A DNA stretch of 64,000 bases from contig NZ_QGTW01000002.1 in assembly GCF_003182355.1 (NCBI RefSeq), positions 428,653 through 492,652 on the forward strand, given 5' to 3'. This stretch comes from Cytobacillus oceanisediminis. GTDB lineage: Bacteria; Bacillota; Bacilli; Bacillales; Cytobacillaceae. This document shows, piece after piece, positions 8,836 through 16,539 of this stretch. A program made the translations under genes and the position numbers. The notes below the pieces were generated by a model, which worked only from the letters and a program-made list of their open reading frames with translations, was not told the DNA's origin and ran no database searches. Every line of letters starts with the position of its first letter. The first letter of the stretch is position 1.

Positions 8836-10092
8836 TTGGAAATTAACATCAGCAGAATGATGAATGACTTGGAAAACATCATTGGCTTCACAAGCACGCC
8901 GGGCGATGGCTGTACAAGATTTTCGTACAGTAAGGAGGACCGAAAAGCGAGAGAATACTTATTTGCCAGAATGGAAGAAATCGGGCTGGACGTAAAGCTA
9001 GATGCAATAGGCAATATCAGGGCTACATACGGAAAAGAACTAAATAAACCGTCGATTATGATCGGTTCCCATCATGATACCGTAAAGAACGGCGGTAAAT
9101 TTGACGGATTAACAGGTGTTCTGGCTGCACTGGAAATTATACGAGTTTTAAAGGAAGAAGAAGTTGAATTAAGCCAGCCGATTGAATTAGTCAGCTTTGC
9201 AGAGGAGGAGGGCTCCAATTTTGGCATTACCATGCTTGGCAGCAAGGTTTGTGCAGGAAAGTATGATCTGGAAGAATTAAAGAGTATCAAGAACCCTGAG
9301 GGGATATCTGTTTACCAGAAAGCAAAGGATTTTGGGCTGGCCATTGAAAATGCTGAAAGAGATATTCTCCAAAAAGGGAAAGTCGACGCGATGATCGAGC
9401 TGCATATTGAACAGGGGCAAGTGCTTGAAAGCCAGCAAAAATCCATTGGAATCGTCCAGGCTATCGCAGGAATGAGAACCTACAAGATTACGATTGATGG
9501 AGATTCGAATCATGCAGGGACCACTCCAATGCATTTAAGGTCGGACCCGATGGCGGGGGCAGCTGAAATCATCTCCCACATTCAAAAAACAGCCAAGAAG
9601 AATGCTCTGCCTACGACAGTCGCTACAGTAGGGAAAATAGAGTGCAAGCCAAATATACCAAATGTCATTCCTCAAAAAGTTGAATTCTATGTGGATATCA
9701 GAGATGTTGAAGCCGAGGGAGTCGAAATCGTTTCCAATGCACTGGCTGAAAGAGTGAAAGAGGTGTCAAAGGAGCATTCTTTAGAGAGCAAAGTGGAGCT
9801 AGTGGGCGAATCCGATACAGTCAAGCTATCTTCGCGCATTATTGACCAGATTGAAGAAACAGCTAAAGAGCATCAATTTAATTACCTTAAATTAAACAGC
9901 GGGGCCGTGCATGATACAGCCATGCTCAGCGGGCTGACTGATATAGGAATGCTGTTCATTCCAAGCAAGGGCGGGAAAAGCCATTGTCCCGAAGAATATA
10001 CAAGTGAAAAAGATATTAAGGCAGGCTGTGACTTGCTACTGAATGTTGTCCACAAGTTAGCTTGTAAAAAAACAGAAAAGCAGGGGATTTAG
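8836..10092 (+). CDS. M20-family Zn-dependent amidase/carbamoylase (hydantoinase/carbamoylase type)
   Basis: Cytoplasmic zinc hydrolase of 418 residues in the allantoate amidohydrolase, beta-ureidopropionase and N-carbamoyl-L-amino-acid hydrolase branch of M20. Metal and dimerisation motifs are in order: GSHHDTVKNGGKFDG, AEEEGSNFG, the branch-specific ELHIEQGQVLE, the lid-domain NHAGTTPM, and C-terminal LNSGAVHDTAML plus SHCPEE. It starts at a TTG with GGGG eight bases before. It is the first gene behind the sigma-54 promoter. The exact substrate cannot be told: an N-carbamoyl amino acid or allantoate-like ureide is likely. It is a distant paralogue of the gene at 43372. No ureide transporter of the known PucI type is near, which argues against plain allantoin catabolism. 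Confidence 0.88.
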   Translation: MEINISRMMNDLENIIGFTSTPGDGCTRFSYSKEDRKAREYLFARMEEIGLDVKLDAIGNIRATYGKELNKPSIMIGSHHDTVKNGGKFDGLTGVLAALEIIRVLKEEEVELSQPIELVSFAEEEGSNFGITMLGSKVCAGKYDLEELKSIKNPEGISVYQKAKDFGLAIENAERDILQKGKVDAMIELHIEQGQVLESQQKSIGIVQAIAGMRTYKITIDGDSNHAGTTPMHLRSDPMAGAAEIISHIQKTAKKNALPTTVATVGKIECKPNIPNVIPQKVEFYVDIRDVEAEGVEIVSNALAERVKEVSKEHSLESKVELVGESDTVKLSSRIIDQIEETAKEHQFNYLKLNSGAVHDTAMLSGLTDIGMLFIPSKGGKSHCPEEYTSEKDIKAGCDLLLNVVHKLACKKTEKQGI

Positions 10093-10112
10093 GGTAGCTG
10101 CTTTTCTATCTT
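10074..10112 (+). terminator. Hairpin at the end of the first M20 gene
   Basis: AGAAAAGCAG (10074-10083) pairs with CTGCTTTTCT (10098-10107), followed by ATCTTTTT. The stem overlaps the stop codon. It may be a partial terminator or a 3' stabiliser that lowers expression of the downstream genes relative to the first. Confidence 0.6.
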
Positions 10113-10186
10113 TTTAGCATTTTTTAATTTACTTACTATTTGTAATATTTAGTTATATAGAAAATGATTAAAAGGAGAGACAGAGT

Positions 10187-11401
10187 ATGACAGAAAAGCT
10201 TTTTGAAAGATTACAGGAAATTTATCCGGAGATGGTGAGCTTTAGAAGGGATCTTCATATGTATCCTGAGCTTTCCCATCATGAAGTAAACACACCTGAA
10301 AAAGTGGCCAATTTCCTTGAGGAGCTGGGGTTAGAGGTAAGAAGAAAAGTTGGCGGCCGGGGGGTAACGGGAATGCTGAAGGGTGGCAAGCCTGGAAAAA
10401 CCGTTGCTTTGCGTGCCGATTTTGATGCCCTGCCTATTCAGGAGGAAAATGAAGCAGAGTATAAATCACGTATTCCAGGGGTTATGCATGCTTGCGGACA
10501 TGATATCCATACCGCCGCTCTCCTTGGAGTAGCGAAAACATTATCCGAGGTCAGAGATGAAATAGAAGGAAATGTCCTTTTTATTCACCAATTTGCCGAA
10601 GAAGTAATCCCGGGAGGGGCAAAGTCCATGATTGAGGATGGATGTCTTGGTGGTGCAGATGTCATTTATGGCGCCCATGTCTGGTCGACGAATCCTGCGG
10701 GCACAGTCGGTGTTCGGGAAGGCGATGCCATGGCAGCAGGCGATACATTTGAGATTAATATTTTTGGAAAAGGCGGACATGCGGCCACGCCTCATTTGAC
10801 AGTAGACCCGATTGCGGCGGGGAGCCAGCTGATTTCGAATCTGCAGCAGGTGGTGGCAAGAAAAGTGGATCCTGTCAAAACAGCGGTTGTGTCTGTAGCC
10901 GCTTTTAATAGCGGTACAGGATTTAACGTAATCCCTGACAAGGCCAGAATCACTGGAACGGTCCGCACCTTTGATGAAGATGTCCGCAGCATGATAGAAA
11001 ATCTGATCGGGGAAATTGCCCACTCTACCTGTAAAGCGGTTGGGGCAACTGCGAAATATGAATATGTCAGAGGCTATCCCGCGGTGAAAAATCATCCGGG
11101 AGAAACGAAGCGAATTGAAAAGCTGGCCATAGAACTTTTCGGTGAAGAAAATGTCATTCAAATGCCGGCCCAAATGGGGATGGAGGATTTTGCTTATTAT
11201 CTTCAAAAGGTTCCGGGCACGTTTTTCTTTGTAGGGGGAAATTCGGAAAAAATAGAAGTGTTTCCGCATCATCACCCTCGTTTTGATGTGGATGAACGTT
11301 CCATGCTTGATATCGGCAAGGTATTTATTTCAGCTGTTTTTGATTATCTCTCTGGTGAAACGGCTGGAGAAAAAAAGGATGCTGAAGTTCAATCTAATTA
11401 A
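10187..11401 (+). CDS. M20 aminoacylase-type amidohydrolase (hippurate/IAA-amino-acid hydrolase-like)
   Basis: Cytoplasmic metallo-amidohydrolase of 404 residues in the M20D branch (hippurate hydrolase, N-acetyl-diaminopimelate deacetylase, N-acyl-amino-acid amidohydrolase). Motifs: RRDLHMYPELSHHE at the N-terminus, ALRADFDALPI, the MHACGHDIHTAALLG metal site, HQFAEE, GAHVW, the GKGGHAATPH lid motif and the late MGMEDFAYY. It starts with ATG behind AAAGGAGAG. It shares an operon with the carbamoylase but belongs to a different M20 branch, so the pair could remove two kinds of N-substituent (carbamoyl and acyl) from amino acids. That pairing is inferred. A 94-base gap with a hairpin separates it from the first gene. 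Confidence 0.88.
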   Translation: MTEKLFERLQEIYPEMVSFRRDLHMYPELSHHEVNTPEKVANFLEELGLEVRRKVGGRGVTGMLKGGKPGKTVALRADFDALPIQEENEAEYKSRIPGVMHACGHDIHTAALLGVAKTLSEVRDEIEGNVLFIHQFAEEVIPGGAKSMIEDGCLGGADVIYGAHVWSTNPAGTVGVREGDAMAAGDTFEINIFGKGGHAATPHLTVDPIAAGSQLISNLQQVVARKVDPVKTAVVSVAAFNSGTGFNVIPDKARITGTVRTFDEDVRSMIENLIGEIAHSTCKAVGATAKYEYVRGYPAVKNHPGETKRIEKLAIELFGEENVIQMPAQMGMEDFAYYLQKVPGTFFFVGGNSEKIEVFPHHHPRFDVDERSMLDIGKVFISAVFDYLSGETAGEKKDAEVQSN

Positions 11402-11421
11402 AACAAAAGGAGGTTATACGT

Positions 11422-12129
11422 ATGGATGAGGTTTTAAGGTTTGCCAATAGTGCACCGGTATGGATTTTCGCCAGCATTGTTGTGGCCATTGTCATCTTTC
11501 AAGCGGTTGTTTTTATCAGAATCGCTACCCAAACGGCACCGAATATCGGAATGACGAAGGATGAAACCAAGAGAGCTTTGAGAACAGGATTCATCAGCAG
11601 TTTAGGGCCCTCATTCGGCATTGCGATCGTTATTATTTCTCTTATTGCCGTTCTCGGAGGTCCATTTACCTTGATGAGGATCGGAATCATCGGCTCTGCC
11701 GCAACCGAATTGACTGCAGCAGGGATCGGCGCCAATGCCTACGGGGTTGACTTAAATTCTCCTGATTTTGGCTTAAAGGCATTTACGACGGTCGTCTGGA
11801 CCATGTGTCTTGGCGGGACAGGCTGGCTGATTTTCACTGCTCTGGCTACAAAGTCGCTTGGGAAAGTGGAAAAGAAAATCGTCAGGAAAAATGCGAGAAT
11901 GATGACGATTGTTTCGACAGCCGCGATGCTGGGTGCGTTCGCTTACCTTGCCAGCCAGCAAATGGTGAAGGGATATAGCGAATCCGTTGCCGCTGTTGCT
12001 GCGGGAATATCGATGATGGTTATCCTATCATTCGCTAAAAAACGGGAAATCCGGTGGCTTCAGGAATGGGCACTTGGAATCTCGCTCGTGATTGCTCTGA
12101 CCGTTAGCTATTTGACAACACTCATATAA
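11422..12129 (+). CDS. DUF5058 family membrane protein, putative permease subunit
   Basis: Integral membrane protein of 235 residues resembling DUF5058 (PF16481). About six hydrophobic helices can be traced, beginning with APVWIFASIVVAIVIFQAVVFI after a short acidic start. A conserved-looking block, LGPSFGIAIVIISLIAVLGGP followed by GSAATELTAAGIGANAYG, joins helices 2 and 3. No ATP-binding or enzyme motif is visible. The ATG follows AAAGGAGG. It is directly followed, 15 bases on, by a second unrelated membrane protein, and sits between intracellular amidohydrolases. A substrate uptake role for the pair is therefore likely, but this is an inference. Confidence 0.75.
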   Translation: MDEVLRFANSAPVWIFASIVVAIVIFQAVVFIRIATQTAPNIGMTKDETKRALRTGFISSLGPSFGIAIVIISLIAVLGGPFTLMRIGIIGSAATELTAAGIGANAYGVDLNSPDFGLKAFTTVVWTMCLGGTGWLIFTALATKSLGKVEKKIVRKNARMMTIVSTAAMLGAFAYLASQQMVKGYSESVAAVAAGISMMVILSFAKKREIRWLQEWALGISLVIALTVSYLTTLI

Positions 12130-12144
12130 GAAGGGGGATGTATC

Positions 12145-12858
12145 ATGACTGTACCGACTAAAGCTGGAGTGACGGAAGTAAATATCGAGGTGAAACAATC
12201 AGCTACGGGCATGCAGGGATTCCATAGCAAAGCCGATTTTTGGGGGCAATCAACCCTATGGATGCTGATCGTTATGTCATTTGTGCCGCCCATCTATTTT
12301 TCATTTATATTAGGCTATCATCCAGGCTGGGGAGCCATTATTGGCGGACTCATCGGGTATGCGGCTTTTATCGGGATCATGTGGTTCCTTGAGCCAATTA
12401 CCTATTACCCGGTCCTGGGGAAGTCCGGAACCTATATCGCGTTTCTTACCGGGAACATCGCCAATATGTGCCTTCCATGTTCCGCAGCAGCCCAGGAGTC
12501 AATCGGAGCTGAGCCAGGTACGAAAAAAGCAGAGATTGCAGGTACGCTTGGAATCGCGGTAGCCTCTTTAACAAACATCGTCATTATCATCGCTGTAGTC
12601 CTTGGCGGTTCGTATATCCTTACCATCATTCCGCAATCCGTTCAAAATGCGCTTCAATTCATTCTTCCTGCCATCTATGGAGGCGTTCTGGGTCAGTTTG
12701 CCCTAAAAAAGCCCTTGTATGGTTTAGTTGCCTTTGTGATTGGTATGGCTGTATTGTTCGCGCCTATTTTTAGCTTAATAAAGATTGTATTGTGTGTAGC
12801 GATTACCATTGCCGTTGTTCTTTTTATTGAAAAATCGAAAGGCAGTGTATCTGAATAA
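12145..12858 (+). CDS. Unnamed membrane protein, partner of DUF5058
   Basis: Polytopic membrane protein of 237 residues that I cannot place in a named family. A soluble N-terminus of about 35 residues precedes roughly five or six hydrophobic helices. The most distinctive part is a polar loop, GNIANMCLPCSAAAQESIGAEPGTKKAEIAG, with two Cys residues and a Lys-rich turn flanked by helices. Late helices include LQFILPAIYGGVLGQFA. It follows the DUF5058 gene by 15 bases with its own AGAAGGGGGATG ribosome site. Tight linkage suggests the two form one carrier of unknown substrate. Nothing marks it as an ABC, TRAP or MFS component. Confidence 0.7.
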   Translation: MTVPTKAGVTEVNIEVKQSATGMQGFHSKADFWGQSTLWMLIVMSFVPPIYFSFILGYHPGWGAIIGGLIGYAAFIGIMWFLEPITYYPVLGKSGTYIAFLTGNIANMCLPCSAAAQESIGAEPGTKKAEIAGTLGIAVASLTNIVIIIAVVLGGSYILTIIPQSVQNALQFILPAIYGGVLGQFALKKPLYGLVAFVIGMAVLFAPIFSLIKIVLCVAITIAVVLFIEKSKGSVSE

Positions 12859-12964
12859 AAGAGCTACTGGAAAAATACTCGCAAACTACATTCCCCTTCA
12901 GCTTAGAGAAAAATTGGAGGGGGGATTTTTTTGAGAAAAAAATATGTTGGGGAGCTGTTGTTAA

Positions 12965-14395
12965 ATGGAAAAAGACATTTGTTTTTCTTCTGCCCGAAAT
13001 CTTGCCAGGGCTATTAAAGGACGAAAGTTATCCGTTCGTGAGGTGATGGAAGCGCACCTGACTCAAATCAAACGAGTCAATCAGAAGGTTAATGCGATTG
13101 TTTCCCTTAATGAGGAGCTTGCATTAAAGGAAGCTGTAAAAGCGGATGAGATGCTAGAAGCAGGTAAGCAGGCCGGACCTTTTTTCGGGCTTCCAATTGC
13201 CATAAAAGATACTCATCATGCTGTTGGTTTTCCAGCAACAAGCGGATCACTGGCGCTTCGCGACCATTATCCGAGTGAGGATGACCTGATCGTAGAAAGG
13301 CTCCGTGAGGCTGGAGCGATTGTCATTGGAAAAACAAACGTTCCGGAGTTTGCCGCAGGGGCCCATACCTTTAATGAGGTTTTTGGCGCTACCCGAAACC
13401 CGTACGATCTAAGCAAAACGGCGGGCGGAAGCAGCGGGGGAGCGGCTGCAGCCGTGACATGCGGAATGATCCCTTTTGCAGATGGAAGTGATATGGGCGG
13501 GTCTTTGCGTTATCCAGCCTGCTTTAATAACGTGGTTGGGCTGAGAACGTCTCCCGGCCGCATCCCGCTTCCGAAAGCCGCCCTCTATTCTCCTCTTGGG
13601 GTTCAGGGACCAATTGCACGGAGTGTGGATGATGCCTTTTTCATGATGTCCGTGATTTCCGGCCCTGACAATCGGTCACCGCTTTCGATTGAGGAGCCGG
13701 GTCAAAAGTTTCTTGAGCCAGTTCAGCCCGATATAAAGGGGCTCCGGATCGCATATTCCGCTGACTTTGGAGGCATCCTTCCGGTTGAGCCGGAGGTAAG
13801 AAGCAACCTTGTGGAACAGGTGAAAGTTTTTGAGGAGCTTGGATGCCACATTGAAGAAGCGTGCCCGGATTTACATGAAGCGGAGGAAGTGTTCCAGGTG
13901 CTCCGTGCATGGGAGTTCGAACTCTCCTATTCCGAAATCTTTAATCGATTCCGTGAGTTAATAAAGCCGAGTGTCATCTGGAATATCGAAAAGGGCAGAA
14001 ACCTGAGCGGTCCGGATATCGGCCGTGCTGAAAGGCTCCGCACGCTTCTTTATAATCGCATGCGTTCGTTCTTTACCCAATATGATGCACTCATTCTCCC
14101 GGTTACCCAGGTTACGGCCTTTGATGTAAACCTTGAATATCCAACACAAATTAACGGGGTGAAAATGGAGAATTACATTGATTGGATGCGTTCCTGTTAC
14201 TATATTTCTGCTGCAGGAAACCCATCCCTCTCGATTCCAAGCGGCTTTACTTCAGGCGGAACCCCGCTTGGCCTCCAAATCGTTGGCCCGCACAGAGCCG
14301 ACTTCGAAGTCCTAAAAATCGGACGCGCCTTCGAACAAGCAACAGGATATGGGAAAATCCGTCCCGAAATCGCATTGGGGGAGAAAATAAATTAA
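12965..14395 (+). CDS. Amidase signature (AS) family amidase
   Basis: Cytoplasmic amidase of 476 residues from the amidase-signature family (Ser-cisSer-Lys triad). The catalytic Lys is in PFFGLPIAIKDTHH (about 80). The cis-Ser and nucleophile Ser lie in the TAGGSSGGAAAAVTCGMIPFADGSDMGGSLRYPA block (about 156-188); the G-rich GGSSGG core is intact. Length is normal for the family. It is not GatA: no gatB/gatC is nearby and it ends the sigma-54 island. An earlier imperfect G-rich hairpin (about 12890-12935) precedes it. It probably releases ammonia or an amine from the same substrate class as its neighbours. Substrate unknown. Confidence 0.88.
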   Translation: MEKDICFSSARNLARAIKGRKLSVREVMEAHLTQIKRVNQKVNAIVSLNEELALKEAVKADEMLEAGKQAGPFFGLPIAIKDTHHAVGFPATSGSLALRDHYPSEDDLIVERLREAGAIVIGKTNVPEFAAGAHTFNEVFGATRNPYDLSKTAGGSSGGAAAAVTCGMIPFADGSDMGGSLRYPACFNNVVGLRTSPGRIPLPKAALYSPLGVQGPIARSVDDAFFMMSVISGPDNRSPLSIEEPGQKFLEPVQPDIKGLRIAYSADFGGILPVEPEVRSNLVEQVKVFEELGCHIEEACPDLHEAEEVFQVLRAWEFELSYSEIFNRFRELIKPSVIWNIEKGRNLSGPDIGRAERLRTLLYNRMRSFFTQYDALILPVTQVTAFDVNLEYPTQINGVKMENYIDWMRSCYYISAAGNPSLSIPSGFTSGGTPLGLQIVGPHRADFEVLKIGRAFEQATGYGKIRPEIALGEKIN

Positions 14396-14419
14396 GGTAC
14401 CAGGTACCACCCGAATTTT
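14391..14419 (+). repeat. GGTACC dispersed repeat, full 29-bp copy
   Basis: Begins ATTAAGGTACCAGGTACCAC and continues CCGAATTTT. It is identical over 29 bp to 31817-31845. In both places the TAA inside the repeat is the stop codon of the preceding gene (amidase here, pcp there). Confidence 0.85.
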
Positions 14420-14477
14420 CTTGTTTCACAATGATGTTTCACATCTTGTAGATGTTCCAATAGGTGATTTAGCTTCA

Positions 14478-14511
14478 GGGCTATCGGCTTCATGCGGATG
14501 GCTCTTTTTTT
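14478..14511 (+). terminator. Probable terminator after the amidase gene
   Basis: AGGGCTATCGGC pairs with GCGGATGGCTCT through mostly Watson-Crick and G-U pairs with one mismatch, followed by seven T residues. Confidence 0.65.
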
Positions 14512-15039
14512 AGGAATGACTGAAAATCCTGTAGAATAAAATCTTTTCCTGGGAAATAGGAGAAGACTCTGTCGAATATACCCTCCAGCAGCAAAACCTT
14601 TAGCTTCGGCCTCAAGGCTTCTAAAAACTCCTCCTAAATAACTGTTATTCTTAGATTCTTTGATACTTATTACTTATTTTTCCTTTTTGTAAAGGTTGTA
14701 CGTTAAAAAAAGTAGAACAACCATAATTGTATCCAATATTCAATTTATTATAAAAAGTCAGATTAACAGGAGGGGAATGAAAAAAAGATCATTGCTTGCA
14801 GGGAGGGGCTGTATGGGTTGACTAACTAAAAATGCAGATATTTGGGAGTGTTTGTAGACTGCAATTACATCCTGGCTTCCGAAATCTCAGTCAGGGTTAA
14901 AGGTTGTCCAGAAAAATAGTGGCGGGCCTACGGAGTAAAGTTATCTGTAAGCGGCTTCGATAGCTTATTACTAATAAAGGCTTTATTGATAAAATCGAAG
15001 TTTTTGAATCGTATATTCACCGTGCGAATGCTGAAAAAT
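14512..15039. other. Intergenic stretch without recognisable gene
   Basis: No frame of useful length is open on either strand and no family motif was recognised. A short frame with a GGAGGGG ribosome site near 14770 ends after about 14 codons. The stretch ahead of the 20-bp array includes ATAAAATCGAAG (near 14987), which resembles one of the array units, so the array may once have extended upstream. Confidence 0.5.
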
Positions 15040-15175
15040 TGATGGGACGCGAAGTGACCGATATATTGGAAAACTGACCGATAAAATCGAAATCTGACCG
15101 ATATATTGAAAAAGTGACCGAAAAAATTAAAATCTGACCGATAAACCTGAGATTGTGACCGATATATTCAAACTA
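15040..15175 (+). repeat. Six-unit TGACCGAT element, copy 1
   Basis: TGACCG starts at 15055, 15075, 15095, 15115, 15135 and 15156: five 20/21-bp steps and a sixth unit. Odd and even units alternate (TGACCGATATATTGAAAAAG versus TGACCGATAAAATCGAAATC). The fifth unit has 21 bp. The conserved lead-in TTGATGGGACGCGAAG precedes the first unit. The same element lies in reverse orientation at 43160-43294, with units 2 and 3 identical. It is about 170 bp upstream of the esterase gene. Confidence 0.9.
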
Positions 15176-15342
15176 ATCAAAAGGAAACACCTGTTTAAGC
15201 TGGAAATTCCTATGGAATAGAGAATTTTATCCTGAATTGAATAAGAGCAGGATAGCTTTTTAAAAAAATATCAATTATTTACTAGAATTGCAGTAAAATA
15301 CGTGGAAAAAACAAATGAAAGATCTTATTAGGAGGCCTATTC

Positions 15343-16227
15343 ATGTTTAAAAGAAAAACAATGTTTATCTTTGTTTTATTGTTAGCCATGTTGATCCCTA
15401 GTCTTTCTCTCGCGGATAATATCACACCGCCAAAGTCGAGCAACAGCCAAATCATTCACCAAAGCTTTAGTTCAGAAACGCTGGGCCGCGACTATAATTA
15501 CAACATCTATTTGCCGACTGATTATAAAACTTCCGGCGAGGAATATCCTGTTCTTTACCTTTTGCATGGTTCTGGCGGGAATGAACATAATTGGGTTGAT
15601 AGCGGCAATGTAAAAGAAACTGCTGATAAGATGATCGCACAGGGGGTTATTCCTCCATCCATTATTGTTATGCCAGCCAGCAAAAGCTGGTGGGTTAATG
15701 GTTATAATGAAGCAGCCGAAACAGCATTCATGAATGACTTGATCCCTCATATTGATGAAACCTGGAGAACGATTGAGGAAAAAGAAGGACGCTTAGTAGC
15801 AGGCTTGTCTGCTGGAGGTTATGGAACCGTTAACTTTATTTTAAAATATCCAGAAATGTTTGCTGCCGGTGCAGCTTTAAGCCCTGCTGTTTATGTCCCG
15901 CAGCCGCCGAGTCATTCTTCAGGCAGAAGGCATGCTACTTATCAAAAGGATGGCCAGTATGATCCTGAAAAGTGGACTGAATTGAACTACACTCAGTATA
16001 TTGATGACTATAAGCAAAAAGGCATTAAGGTTCCTTTATACATTAACTCAGGGGATCATGATACTTTCGACATCGCCTACCATGCTGCGGTGCTTTACCA
16101 GAACCTAAGAGAACACCAGCCGGATCTGGTTGAATTCAGAGTGGTGGATGGCGACCATGAATGGAAAGTATGGAGAGAATCCTTGCCAGAAGCGATGGAG
16201 TATATGTATCAATTTGTAGAAAAGTAA
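15343..16227 (+). CDS. Secreted alpha/beta-hydrolase esterase (putative esterase, PF00756)
   Basis: Exported serine esterase of 294 residues. A signal peptide covers about residues 1-24 (KRKTMFIFVLLLAMLIPSLSLA). The fold is that of the PF00756 esterase group (esterase D, feruloyl/acetyl-xylan esterase and mycolyltransferase relatives). It shows YPVLYLLHGSGGNEHNW for the oxyanion region, the nucleophile elbow GLSAGGYG (about 164), an Asp candidate in INSGDHDTFD and the His in DGDHEW. It starts at an ATG behind TTAGGAGG and has its own terminator. It could remove ester groups from plant polysaccharide or act on lipid or peptide esters; the sequence does not decide. The nearby 20-bp repeat element is upstream and could affect its transcription. 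Confidence 0.87.
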   Translation: MFKRKTMFIFVLLLAMLIPSLSLADNITPPKSSNSQIIHQSFSSETLGRDYNYNIYLPTDYKTSGEEYPVLYLLHGSGGNEHNWVDSGNVKETADKMIAQGVIPPSIIVMPASKSWWVNGYNEAAETAFMNDLIPHIDETWRTIEEKEGRLVAGLSAGGYGTVNFILKYPEMFAAGAALSPAVYVPQPPSHSSGRRHATYQKDGQYDPEKWTELNYTQYIDDYKQKGIKVPLYINSGDHDTFDIAYHAAVLYQNLREHQPDLVEFRVVDGDHEWKVWRESLPEAMEYMYQFVEK

Positions 16228-16234
16228 GACATGG

Positions 16235-16260
16235 GGTGCTGACAGGGTCGGCACCTTTAT
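16235..16260 (+). terminator. Terminator of the esterase gene
   Basis: GGTGCTGAC / GTCGGCACC stem with one G-U pair, loop AGG, and a TTTATTTCT tail. Confidence 0.8.
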
Positions 16261-16344
16261 TTCTGATCTCGGTCCAATCATTTACAATTGACACTCTCCT
16301 CTATTTCTGAAATAATGGTAAACAATTAAATACTGGTACCTTTA

Positions 16345-16470
16345 ATTCAGTCCCGTGAGGCTGACAAGGACAGCGGAATTTATGATAACCAATGGGCTAG
16401 GTGTATCCTGCCCAGGGGTTTTTCATGAGGAAAAAGGCTTCTTGTCGGAAAACGGCGAGAAGCCTTTTTC
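16345..16470 (+). promoter_or_regulatory. PyrR-binding pyrimidine attenuator of codBA
   Basis: The PyrR-type RNA site AGTCCCGTGAGGCTGACAAGGA (about 16349-16370) matches the ARUCCNGNGAGGYU consensus of Bacillus pyr leaders. It is followed by an antiterminator-like stretch (GGTGTATCCTGCCCAGGGG) and a strong terminator hairpin, AAAAAGGCTTCTTGTCG with CGGCGAGAAGCCTTTTT (16431-16470), then a T-rich run. By analogy PyrR with UMP would favour the terminator, so cytosine uptake is shut down when pyrimidines are plentiful. The motif is seen; the mechanism is inferred from the family. Confidence 0.88.
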
Positions 16471-16539
16471 TTTTTCCATCGCCTTAACTATCGGAGGATC
16501 CTTCGGTACCAGTTTCAAAAATTGATTGGAGGAATTGGT

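Noticed and set aside
10541-11275. Long minus-strand open frame of 244 codons
   Set aside because: It lies wholly opposite the M20 aminoacylase gene, has no family motif and reflects codon bias of the real gene.
12890-12935. Terminator before the amidase gene
   Set aside because: CCCCTTCA and TGGAGGGG pair with a mismatch and the loop is long; a T run follows but the hairpin is too weak to call.
15040-15175. CRISPR array
   Set aside because: The units repeat every 20-21 bp without unique spacers, and no cas genes are present.
16322-16348. GGTACC site near 16334 as a further copy of the dispersed repeat
   Set aside because: Only a single GGTACC hexamer is present, without the AGGTACC second half, and it is part of the PyrR leader region.
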